In this document: piece by piece, positions 16,902 to 24,031 of the stretch
Layout: each line of letters starts with the position of its first letter
Numbering within the stretch: position 1 is the first letter of the stretch
Translations under genes and position numbers: made by a program
The notes under the pieces: model-generated
Seen by the model: the letters and a program-made list of their open reading frames with translations, nothing else
Database searches by the model: none
What the model was told of the DNA's origin: nothing
Source of the DNA: CAZJRB01 sp964547995
Lineage (GTDB): Bacteria; Planctomycetota; Planctomycetia; Pirellulales; Thermoguttaceae
Direction: 5' to 3'
DNA length: 42,242 nucleotides
Assembly (NCBI GenBank): GCA_964547995.1
Contig: CAZJRB010000064.1
Location: 1 to 42,242, forward strand

Positions 16902-16970
16902 ATTACCCACGGGTGCCCTTACCTGGCCAACGACGTGTCACTGCTCCACAAGAAGCAGTGCGCGACTAAA

Positions 16971-17423
16971 TCACGAGGAAGGGGAATGACGGTCTAATGC
17001 TTTCTGCGCCAGCAGTTGCCGGATTTTGGCTTTGAGGGGTTTGCTTTTCAGCTTCTTTAGCGGAACTTCGTCCAGCGACTTGTATGCGCGAATCTCAGAA
17101 TGTGGATAGAAATCGTTCTCGGGGCAATGTTCTAATCGAAGGAAGGTTTGTGCTTTCCCTTCTCTTACATGAGATGGAATATCACCGACGGTCCAGGATA
17201 TAACCCCGTCACTAGAATAACTGGGAAACAGAACATCGGTTGGAGATTCGCAATACCGTCCACGAGCAACACTTAGCGGTATTGAAAGCAATATCGGCAG
17301 TGTGTCGCTACGGATTGGCCAATATTCGGATGGTACGCGACGATAGAGATCTTCAGCGTTGTCGTCGAATTCGTTATCCGGCTGGCGATTATTTATCCTT
17401 AATCGGTCTGGTACCGTATTCAA
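16971..17423 (-). CDS. Third gene of an unknown three-gene module (150 aa, TTG start)
   Basis: The only in-frame start before the conserved-looking part is TTG at 17423, preceded by GAGGAAG at a normal distance, so translation probably begins there, coupled to the upstream gene, which it overlaps by 35 nt. The product contains the segments DNAEDLYRRVPSEYW and YCESPTDVLFPSYS, a central WTVGDIPSHVREGK, and a basic C-terminus (KLKSKPLKAKIRQLLAQKAL). I see no signal peptide and no membrane helix. I do not recognise a named domain. I recall similar short proteins carrying an YRRVP block next to NWDGYGA proteins, but I cannot verify this. The base composition is distinctly lower in GC than the flanks. 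Confidence 0.6.
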   Translation of the reverse strand: MNTVPDRLRINNRQPDNEFDDNAEDLYRRVPSEYWPIRSDTLPILLSIPLSVARGRYCESPTDVLFPSYSSDGVISWTVGDIPSHVREGKAQTFLRLEHCPENDFYPHSEIRAYKSLDEVPLKKLKSKPLKAKIRQLLAQKALDRHSPSS

Positions 17424-17994
17424 TGAACTTCCTCAGTAATTCGAGCATGTCCTTTACGCTGTGGTTATCGGAATGAACAAGCCATGCCTCTGGTTCAGCG
17501 TCTTCCGGCACAATCATTGCGACTATCTCGCCATCATTGTGAAACTCGACCGAGGCATACCGGGTGCTGTTGCGGAACGTGATACCGACACCGCCATCAC
17601 CAGCCGGAACGATGGCCCCTGGCTCGAAGTTCATGGAAAGCAGCTTTTCGACCGTATGCCGAGCCAAGACTAACGCAGTTCCATTCGGGGCAGGTGCCCC
17701 ATAGCCGTCCCAGTTATCCGCAAGACGCTCAAGCTTTGCCAGCGAATCAAAGTAATGGTTCCAGGCCACCGATGGGCCCGGCAACGTTCCTGGCAGGTAT
17801 TTAGTCAGACAGCCAAGAATGTCTGCACTTCCCCCGTCGACACTTTTCCCGTGGGCTTTGGGTCGTGTCGCGGAGATTTCCGCCGTCGTTCTTCGTTGGC
17901 AATTGCTATTGTCAACCTCACCTGTAAAGTAGTTGTAGTTGGTATGCCCCCTACAGTCATCGACTTGCGGTGCTGGAACACATAAGTCAGCCAT
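17389..17994 (-). CDS. NWDGYGA-motif protein of an unknown three-gene module (201 aa)
   Basis: Residues about 80-195 form the conserved-looking part: FDSLAKLERLADNWDGYGAP, then HTVEKLLSMNFEPGAIVPAGDGGVGITF, then SVEFHNDGEIVAMIVP, and a helical end (VKDMLELLRKFIEYGTRP). The N-terminal 70 residues are Cys-poor, polar and probably disordered. There is no signal peptide. The NWDGYGA block is a feature I associate with small unstudied proteins in planctomycetes and mobile DNA, without an assigned function. The ATG at 17994 follows GAGG by a long spacer. The gene begins 15 nt after the upstream gene's stop and its end overlaps the third gene. Confidence 0.6.
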   Translation of the reverse strand: MADLCVPAPQVDDCRGHTNYNYFTGEVDNSNCQRRTTAEISATRPKAHGKSVDGGSADILGCLTKYLPGTLPGPSVAWNHYFDSLAKLERLADNWDGYGAPAPNGTALVLARHTVEKLLSMNFEPGAIVPAGDGGVGITFRNSTRYASVEFHNDGEIVAMIVPEDAEPEAWLVHSDNHSVKDMLELLRKFIEYGTRPIKDK

Positions 17995-18009
17995 GTCGTA
18001 TCTTGTACC

Positions 18010-18393
18010 TCACTCTTTCTTGGGTTCGGGCACCGTCTCCCGGTACTTTGCAATATGTTTCTGTAGCCACTCGGCCAACTCAGTCGCGAAGTCAATATCG
18101 ACGATCGCACACAGTTCCACTTCGCGGATGACCGCATCACGGCTGACCCGCTCGTCCATCACTTCATCGCCAAGTGAGCCATCCTCTTCTACAGCAAAGA
18201 CCATCCGCTGAGGAATAGGGCTCCGTTCACTCCAAAAGGACATAGCCAATTCGCCACGCGAAATGCCCCCAACTACACCGTTTACCTTCACTACCCGGAA
18301 ATGCCGGCTCTTGATGTAATCGAATGCGATTTTCTTGGGTGTACTATCGTCAGGCGGATTGGTATTACCGTTGCTTGGCGTAGTCTCAACCAT
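18010..18393 (-). CDS. First gene of an unknown three-gene module (127 aa)
   Basis: The product reads IAFDYIKSRHFRVVKVNGVVGGISRGELAMSFWSERSPIPQRMVFA, then a Glu/Asp-rich loop, then VIREVELCAIVDIDFATELAEWLQKHIAKYRE. The pattern of a hydrophobic beta strand, an N-G-V-x-G-G turn, a SERSPIPQR block, a VREVE strand and an ATELAEWL helix suggests a compact alpha/beta protein. I do not know a name for it. The start at 18393 has AAGGAG 6 nt upstream. It heads the three genes read toward 16971. The GC content in this block is roughly 45-50%. Confidence 0.6.
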   Translation of the reverse strand: MVETTPSNGNTNPPDDSTPKKIAFDYIKSRHFRVVKVNGVVGGISRGELAMSFWSERSPIPQRMVFAVEEDGSLGDEVMDERVSRDAVIREVELCAIVDIDFATELAEWLQKHIAKYRETVPEPKKE

Positions 18394-18539
18394 TTAAGGC
18401 TCCTTTGGGTGGGAGTAACCCCCACTAAGGCAACTTCGGTATCTGGCACCATGTAACCATGTATACGGATGGACCACTGATGGCGTTCTCTGCAGACCTT
18501 TATTTATAACACCTGTCGCTGTTTTGGGCAACTGCGTTC

Positions 18540-18752
18540 GACCCGTCAACGAAAGTGTAGGGCGGGCGCCGCCCCCGCCCCGTTTGCGGGGCTTCTCGCT
18601 GTCGGACTTCAGCCGTCTTGCCGCAAGGGAGAACCCCCGTGAACGGGGCTGAGATTTAGGGCTGGGTGTTCGGTGTCTCCACGACCCGACGTAACCGACG
18701 TAAACGTCGGGCCTAATACCGGCTGACGCCGGAAACGGGCATAAACGCCCGT
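18540..18752. repeat. String of small hairpins in the 380-nt gap
   Basis: The gap 18394-18774 has no convincing gene. It holds consecutive stems: GGGCGGGCGCCGCCC and GCCCCGTTTGCGGGGC (about 18556-18592), CCCCGTGAACGGGG (about 18632-18646), CCGACG-TAAA-CGTCGG (18695-18710), CCGGC-TGAC-GCCGG (18719-18732) and ACGGGC-ATAAAC-GCCCGT (18735-18752). These are separate palindromes of different sequence, so the element may be a degraded repeat cluster or a structured RNA or DNA. Confidence 0.6.
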
Positions 18753-18774
18753 ACATATCCATGCACACGGGTCC

Positions 18775-19137
18775 TTACTTCAGCGGTGTTGCGGGCAGGC
18801 GCTTGAGTTTTTGCGTTCGGGGGTCGACTCGGATGCCGACGGACTCCAGGGCGGTGACGCCGAGGATGGGCTCGGCATCGTCGGCGCCGAAGATGAGCGT
18901 CGAGCCGGCGATCTCGCCCATGAATTCCAGCTCGCCGGTGGTGATGTCCATCCGTACTTCGGAACCGTCGGCCAGTTCGTAGGTACGCTTTGCCTTGGGC
19001 GCCAGGCCGATCTCGTTGAGGCGATTGCCGGGCACAAGCGAATCCACCGCGCCGGTGTCGACCAGGAAAAGCCCGTCCCAAGTCTTCTCCGGGTTACCGG
19101 GATTCCGAACCGTGACGGTGACGTGCGTTGTACCCAT
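18775..19137 (-). CDS. Retropepsin-like aspartic protease family protein (120 aa)
   Basis: The motif FLVDTGAVDSLVP places Asp27 in the D-T-G context of retroviral-type (clan AA) aspartic proteases. A glycine-rich flap segment follows (ADGSEVRMDITTGELEFMG), and then ILGVTALESVGIRVDP, which matches the hydrophobic helix-strand repeat (ILG.. motif) of the family. Each subunit provides one Asp, so a homodimer is needed for activity. The N-terminus is cytoplasmic by sequence (MGTTHVTVTVRNP). The ATG at 19137 follows GAGGGAGG at a good distance. It is a stand-alone gene after the hairpin-rich gap; the substrate is unknown. Confidence 0.8.
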   Translation of the reverse strand: MGTTHVTVTVRNPGNPEKTWDGLFLVDTGAVDSLVPGNRLNEIGLAPKAKRTYELADGSEVRMDITTGELEFMGEIAGSTLIFGADDAEPILGVTALESVGIRVDPRTQKLKRLPATPLK

Positions 19138-19231
19138 GACGTTTCCTCCCTCTCTGCCGCTAATTGTAATAGTCTGCCGACGCGTTGTCAATCGCTGCTC
19201 TGCAAGGGCGAATAAATGGCGGGAGTGGGTG

Positions 19232-19747
19232 CTACCGCAGGGGATGCAAATTTCGCTCCTGCCGCCATGCGTTGACCAGTGCCATCGCCCGGGGTTCTTT
19301 CTTCAGCAGCTTGACAAGTTGCGAGGCGGTGCAGCGGAGTTCTTGGGCGGCCGTTTTCACGTCGGCACCACAACCGGCCACGCGGTCGAGCGCTTCGGCC
19401 AGCAGTGCGGGAAAGTCCGCGTGCGACGAGCTGACGTCGATCCGACCACCCCGGGAACGAGACTTCCACAACGGGCTGGGGGGACGATCTGCCGCGTCGG
19501 GGCATCGCACTCCCAATGCCAAATTTACCCTGAGCCGGAACAGGGCAACCTCGCGGTTTTCGGCCTGGCTCCGCCGCTCGTTGGCCTCGGCCGTTACGCC
19601 TGTCGGACGGTGGTACAGCAGGACGGCCGTTTCGGTCTTGTTGCAACGTTGCCCGCCGGGACCGCTCCGGCGGAGAAAACGCACCTCGCAAGCATCGAAA
19701 AGCTGCCCGGGCGAGCGTGCGGCGGGATGGGGTGATGTCGTGTCCAA
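19232..19747 (-). CDS. GGQ-motif peptidyl-tRNA hydrolase, release-factor-like protein (171 aa)
   Basis: The motif RRSGPGGQRCNKTETAV (GGQ at residues 31-33) is the catalytic loop that release factors and ArfB-type rescue factors insert into the ribosome to free the nascent chain. The product lacks the codon-recognition domains of RF1/RF2. The C-terminal region (VKTAAQELRCTASQLVKLLKKEPRAMALVNAWRQERNLHP) has a helical, basic end that could contact the mRNA channel, but it is longer than the tail of ArfB. The only start is TTG at 19747, 5 nt after the ftsK stop at 19752, so translation is probably coupled to ftsK. A ribosome-rescue role is inferred from the GGQ and the lack of a decoding domain. 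Confidence 0.78.
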   Translation of the reverse strand: MDTTSPHPAARSPGQLFDACEVRFLRRSGPGGQRCNKTETAVLLYHRPTGVTAEANERRSQAENREVALFRLRVNLALGVRCPDAADRPPSPLWKSRSRGGRIDVSSSHADFPALLAEALDRVAGCGADVKTAAQELRCTASQLVKLLKKEPRAMALVNAWRQERNLHPLR

Positions 19748-19751
19748 AGTG

Positions 19752-22463
19752 CTACACGCTCTCGGCTGCCCACTCCTCTTCGTCGTCTTCTACTTCCTCA
19801 TCGTACTCTGCTTCGTCATACTCTTCTTCTTCGTAATCCTCTTCATCGCGGTCTTCTTCATCGTAGTCTTCTTCATCGTAGTCCTCTTCGTCGGTCATTT
19901 CCTCGTATTCGTTCTCCAGGTAGTCTTCTTCGTCGGCCGCCTCTTCGTCGTCCGATTGGTATTCGTCCTCTTCGCAGTCTTGCTCCTCGTCATCGAAGGG
20001 GACGTCGATCGCGTCGGGGTCGCCGGCCGGGGCGATCAGGATCTTGTTGCTGTGGCTGGGCTTCTTGGGCTCGGGCGGCGGCCCGGGTGCCTCGCCGTTC
20101 ATCTCTTGCCACTGCTCGAAGCTGAGGAGGATTTCCCGTGCCTGGGAGCCGTTGTAGGGCCCGACGATCCCGTCCTCGGCCATGTAGTCGATCAACCGGG
20201 CGGCGCGTCCGTAGCCGATTCCCAGGGCCCGTTGCAGGAGCGACACGCTGCCGCGGCCTTCGCGCACGACGATGTCGATGGCCGCTTCATAGAGTTCGTC
20301 GCGTCTGCTGAACGGTCGCTTGTCGTCGGACCCTGCGCCGGCGGGCTGAAGTTGGACCAGTTCGGTGACGAACTGGGGTTCGGTCGTGGCGACCGAGCCG
20401 ATGACCTTGGTGATTTCGTCGTCGCTGAGGAAGGTGCCTTGGCCGCGGATGAGCGTGCTGGTGCCGGGCCAGAGGAAGAGCAGGTCGCCGTTCCCCAGCA
20501 GCCTGTCGGCGCCCATTTCGTCGAGGACCACCCGGCTGTCGGTCCGGCTGGCAACCTGGAATGCGATCCTTGCGGGCAGGTTCGACTTGATCAGGCCGGT
20601 GATAATGTCGACGGTCGGCTTCTGCGTGGCCAGCACGAGGTGGATTCCGACCGCCCTGCTCTTCTGCGCCAGCCGGATAATGTGGCTCTCGACCTCCTTG
20701 GCGGCGGTGATCATCAGGTCGGCTATTTCGTCGGCCAGGATCACGATATAGGGGATGTGCGAGGGAATCTGGCCGCGTTGTTCGTCGTCGGCCGGTTGTA
20801 TTCGTTCCATCAGCTCCTCTTCGCCAAGTTGGTTGTAGGAGCGGATGTGTCGCACACCGGCCCGGGCAAGCAGCGTGTATCGCTCTTCCATTTTCTCGAC
20901 CGCCCACGCAAGAATCGCCTCGGCCTTCTGCATGTCGGTCACGACGGGGTGCATCAGGTGCGGAAGTCTCTTGTAGGGGCTCAGCTCTACCAGCTTCGGG
21001 TCGATCATCAACATGCGGACCTCGTCGGGCCGCCGCGTCATCAATATCGACGTGATGATCGAATTCAGACAGACGCTCTTGCCGGTACCCGTCCGTCCGG
21101 CGATCAGCAGATGGGGCAGGCCGGCCAGATCGACGACCATGGAATTGCCCGCCACGTCCTTGCCGAGGAAGATCGGGATCTGCATCTTGGCGGCCTTGCC
21201 GTTGGACTCTTCCATGACCTCGCGGAGCCGGACAAGCTGCCGCTCCGTATTGGGGACCTCGATACCGACCGTATTCTTGCCCGGGATCGGGGCAACAACC
21301 CGAACACTCGGTTCCCGCAATGCAATTGCCAAGTCGTCGGCCAGGGAGGCGATCTTGCTCAGTCGCAGGCCGGCCTCCAACTCGACCTCGAACTGGGCAA
21401 TGACCGGCCCGGTCTGGATCTCCCTGACTCGCACGTTGTAGCCAAAGTCGGCAAACGTCTTCTCCAAGATCTTGGCCTTGCGGCGGACCTCCTTTTCGTG
21501 TTCCTCGAAGCAAAACGCCTTGCTCTCCAGGAGCAGATCGATCGGGGGCAACTCGTAATCGCCGGCGTCGTCATCGGTATCGGCGGCGTCCAGTTCTGCG
21601 ATAATTTTCCGGCGTTCGTCCTTCGATTTCCGCGGCCCGCCGATACCGAGCACGGAACGGATGGTCTTTCGCGGCTTCGGCGGATCGGCTTCTTCGAGTT
21701 CGTCCTCGGCTTCCGGCTCTTCGTCGGCTTCGGGCTCCTCGTCCGGCTCCTCTTCCTTTTCTTCGGGGCGCCCGGCAATGCGAATGGCAACCTCTTCGAC
21801 CGGTTCCTCTTCATCGTCGTCGTCGGTCGGTCGTGCCCGGTTTGCTGCCGCCGGCCCGGCGTGTTTTCCGCCTACTTTCTGGGCGTAGGCGGCGGATACC
21901 TGTATGACGCCGCGACCGAGATGCGCGGTCGGCTTTCCGACGGCCCAGGCGAAGAAATGGATCAGCAGGTAATCGGTACACAGCAGGAGGCCGCCGAGGA
22001 TCATGCTGACCACCAGCACGTAGGTTCCGAAGGCGGCGAAGTGCATTTGCAGGAGTCCCCGCCCGGCGGCGCCGAGGTATCCGCCGGAACCGATTACCGG
22101 GCCCGGCGAGAGTTGCGGTACGGCCATGGCCGCAAGCGTGCTGACGCCGGCCAGCGAAATCAACCAGCCGCCGACGCGAAGAATCGGCTGCGTCAGTTCA
22201 CACCGCGAGAGGAGCACGACGTCCAACGCCGCCAGGGAAAGCAGCAAGTAGTATGCCCCCAGGCCGAGGGTGGTGAACAGGGCCCGGCTGACCAGGGCTC
22301 CCCACTGTCCGCAGACGTTGAGCGTTTCGGTTCTCTCGGGCGAGACGAGCTTGCTGGGTGGATCGGCCGGATGATAGCTCAACAGGGACGCCGCCAGGAA
22401 GATGGTCGCCGCCAACAGCGCCAGCGCAAAAAGATCGAGTTTGAGATTGCGTTTTTGGAGCAT
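19752..22463 (-). CDS. ftsK: FtsK/SpoIIIE DNA translocase with a highly acidic C-terminal tail (903 aa)
   Basis: Residues about 10-190 hold four hydrophobic helices that anchor the protein at the division site. A Glu/Pro-rich acidic linker (about 215-300) follows, then the motor: KTVGIEVPN, the Walker A segment GRTGTGKSVCLN with Lys462, and the Walker B segment ILADEIADLM (near residue 575). The winged-helix gamma domain (about 745-810, DIVVREGRGSVSLLQRALGIG) reads the KOPS/SRS polarity sequences on DNA. The protein then extends about 80 residues beyond gamma (about 823-903), of which 54 are Asp or Glu in repeats of the EEDYD type; this tail is unusual. FtsK pumps DNA through the septum and activates XerCD at dif. 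No good ribosome binding site precedes the ATG at 22463. Confidence 0.9.
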   Translation of the reverse strand: MLQKRNLKLDLFALALLAATIFLAASLLSYHPADPPSKLVSPERTETLNVCGQWGALVSRALFTTLGLGAYYLLLSLAALDVVLLSRCELTQPILRVGGWLISLAGVSTLAAMAVPQLSPGPVIGSGGYLGAAGRGLLQMHFAAFGTYVLVVSMILGGLLLCTDYLLIHFFAWAVGKPTAHLGRGVIQVSAAYAQKVGGKHAGPAAANRARPTDDDDEEEPVEEVAIRIAGRPEEKEEEPDEEPEADEEPEAEDELEEADPPKPRKTIRSVLGIGGPRKSKDERRKIIAELDAADTDDDAGDYELPPIDLLLESKAFCFEEHEKEVRRKAKILEKTFADFGYNVRVREIQTGPVIAQFEVELEAGLRLSKIASLADDLAIALREPSVRVVAPIPGKNTVGIEVPNTERQLVRLREVMEESNGKAAKMQIPIFLGKDVAGNSMVVDLAGLPHLLIAGRTGTGKSVCLNSIITSILMTRRPDEVRMLMIDPKLVELSPYKRLPHLMHPVVTDMQKAEAILAWAVEKMEERYTLLARAGVRHIRSYNQLGEEELMERIQPADDEQRGQIPSHIPYIVILADEIADLMITAAKEVESHIIRLAQKSRAVGIHLVLATQKPTVDIITGLIKSNLPARIAFQVASRTDSRVVLDEMGADRLLGNGDLLFLWPGTSTLIRGQGTFLSDDEITKVIGSVATTEPQFVTELVQLQPAGAGSDDKRPFSRRDELYEAAIDIVVREGRGSVSLLQRALGIGYGRAARLIDYMAEDGIVGPYNGSQAREILLSFEQWQEMNGEAPGPPPEPKKPSHSNKILIAPAGDPDAIDVPFDDEEQDCEEDEYQSDDEEAADEEDYLENEYEEMTDEEDYDEEDYDEEDRDEEDYEEEEYDEAEYDEEVEDDEEEWAAESV

Positions 22464-22750
22464 GGACGCGTGTTGGGTTGTCGCGAGAAACGCGAATTTG
22501 CAAGTCAGTCAAGCAAGGGGAAGTCAATCGCGTCCATGCAGACCGTAGTCCTGGTTCTTCGTCTTAGGTATCGACCTATCCCATGCCCATGAATTAACCC
22601 CAATCTCTTCGGCAGTGCCGTTTGCCGAGGGCATGTGATGCGCGAGACCGGACCGTAGCGGATAATCGACACCACGCGTGCCGGCCGCAAGGTAACCGGT
22701 TACCCCGCATGCACAATCACTACAAAGAGTCAAGTCCGACGACCGGCAAT

Positions 22751-22852
22751 ATAAAGCCGCGACCGGTGGTCGCGCCCGCACGTGCGAAAGGAGTGCTACC
22801 GCCAGGCGCGACCACCGGTCGCGGCTTTATGTCGGGGCGCGACCACCGGCCG
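22751..22852. repeat. Perfect 26-bp inverted repeat plus a third partial arm
   Basis: The arms at 22751-22776 and 22805-22830 are perfect inverted copies 28 nt apart, and a third partial copy (GCGCGACCACCGG) lies at about 22836-22850. Each arm holds GCGACC...GGTCGC. This is the same family as 15468-15552 and 29361-29379. The remainder of the 392-nt gap 22464-22855 (ftsK start to truB stop) shows no gene; an open frame at 22524-22781 on the minus strand looks like chance. Confidence 0.85.
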
Positions 22853-22855
22853 TAA

Positions 22856-23734
22856 TCAAGACCGGGGGAAGTTCTTCACCGGCCCGAGTTCACCTGCTCG
22901 GCGTGAGACGAGAATTGCGACAAGTTGCCCCGCCGAATCGGTCGCTGCAAATTCCCCGGTTTCGGAAGAAATACCCGGCCGCGAAATGTTGCGGCCGTGG
23001 CCGATTTCGACAACCTCTTCGGCGGAAAGCTCGATCCGCGGTAGCGATTCGACCGCACGAAGCGGGGGGAGAAGCAGATCCGTCCAATTGTCGCGAGTTA
23101 CACGGCTTGGGTAGACCGCTTCTTCGAGAGGGAACTGCCCGATGGACGTCCTCACCAGGGCCGACATAACCGCCGCCGTGCCGAGCGACTCGGCCAGGTC
23201 GCGCCCGAGCGAACGGATGTACGTTCCGCTGCCGCATTCGATCTCCAGAGTCAGCGCAGGGTAATCGTATGCAACGACCCTGAGTTGACGGATGGTAACC
23301 GGCCGTGGTTTCAATTCGACCTTCTCGCCCCGGCGTGCCATCCTGTAGGCGCGGCGGCCGGCCACCTTCAGTGCCGAGAAAATGGGCGGACGCTGTTCGA
23401 TTTCACCCGTAAATTGCTTTGTTGCGGCGATCATCCGTTCCCGTGTCGGGACGGGCGGGTCCTCCAATTCCGTTACCTTTCCTTCAACGTCCTCGGTCGG
23501 GCTATGCCGGCCCAACAGGAACGTGCCCGTGTAGCACTTGGGCATCCTCTGCACGTATTCGATCAGCCGGGTTGCGGGGCCGAGCGAGACGACCAGCACG
23601 CCGCCGGCCAGCGGGTCGAGCGTGCCGGCATGCCCCACCTTGGTGCGGCGGATCAGCCGTTGCACGACGTTGACCACCTGGCGGGAAGTCATACCCGAAG
23701 GCTTGTGCAAGTTGAGAAAACCGTACGGTGGCAT
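22856..23734 (-). CDS. truB: tRNA pseudouridine-55 synthase TruB (292 aa)
   Basis: TruB converts U55 in the T-loop of tRNAs to pseudouridine. The start MPPYGFLNLHKPSGMTSRQVV is the classical N-terminal block. The catalytic Asp40 lies in VGHAGTLDPLAGGVL. YTGTFLLGRHSPTEDVEG and the QRPPIFSALKVAGRRAY segment are further family blocks, and GSGTYIRSLGRDL is motif III. A C-terminal PUA-like remainder is short. The start at 23734 has GGAG about 10 nt upstream; a longer upstream frame to 24229 runs into hairpins and is not used. It lies downstream of nothing on its own strand and is divergent from the kinase gene. Confidence 0.93.
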   Translation of the reverse strand: MPPYGFLNLHKPSGMTSRQVVNVVQRLIRRTKVGHAGTLDPLAGGVLVVSLGPATRLIEYVQRMPKCYTGTFLLGRHSPTEDVEGKVTELEDPPVPTRERMIAATKQFTGEIEQRPPIFSALKVAGRRAYRMARRGEKVELKPRPVTIRQLRVVAYDYPALTLEIECGSGTYIRSLGRDLAESLGTAAVMSALVRTSIGQFPLEEAVYPSRVTRDNWTDLLLPPLRAVESLPRIELSAEEVVEIGHGRNISRPGISSETGEFAATDSAGQLVAILVSRRAGELGPVKNFPRS

Positions 23735-23861
23735 CGCAATCGGTCTCCAGCTCGGGTGAAACAGAGTATTTTGCACGAAAAGAGGGAGGTTTGAAAGTCC
23801 CATGGTCTTGCAATTCACAAGCGACTTGCACACTGTGGCACAAGTTCCCTTCTGAAAAGCT

Positions 23862-23944
23862 CCCGCACTGCGTGCGGGGGTTCGTTGGAAATCTACGGAA
23901 AACCATCCTTTCCGGACATTCAACCCCCGCACTGCGTGCAGGGG
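23862..23944. repeat. Inverted pair of GC-rich hairpins between truB and the kinase gene
   Basis: The hairpin CCCGCA-CTGCG-TGCGGG (23862-23878) and the hairpin at 23924-23944 (CCCCCGCA/TGCAGGGG, one mismatch) are inverted copies of each other 45 nt apart. The second is followed by CTTTTT on the plus strand and so could terminate plus-strand transcription before the kinase gene. They match the 5877 and 2882 palindromes. The rest of the gap 23735-24031 shows no gene. Confidence 0.75.
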
Positions 23945-24031
23945 CTTTTTGGGAACACTATTTGCGCCGTCTCGTACTGGCGTTCCTTGCACCAAGAAGT
24001 TAGGATAGGAGGAGTCTCTGGGGGAAAACGG

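Noticed and set aside
18394..18768. 124-residue minus-strand open frame in the hairpin-rich gap
   Set aside because: It runs through stacked hairpins, has a low-complexity Arg/Pro/Gly composition, no ribosome binding site and no recognisable pattern.
19185..22592. 1135-residue plus-strand open frame antisense to ftsK
   Set aside because: The minus-strand frame has Walker A and B and the gamma domain; the antisense product is low-complexity valine and phenylalanine where the acidic repeats lie.
22464..22750. Possible tRNA gene between ftsK and the inverted repeat
   Set aside because: No GTTCRA T-loop with paired acceptor arms could be found on either strand here or in the other gaps.
22524..22781. 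85-residue minus-strand open frame between ftsK and truB
   Set aside because: It begins inside the 26-bp inverted repeat and has a chance-like composition.
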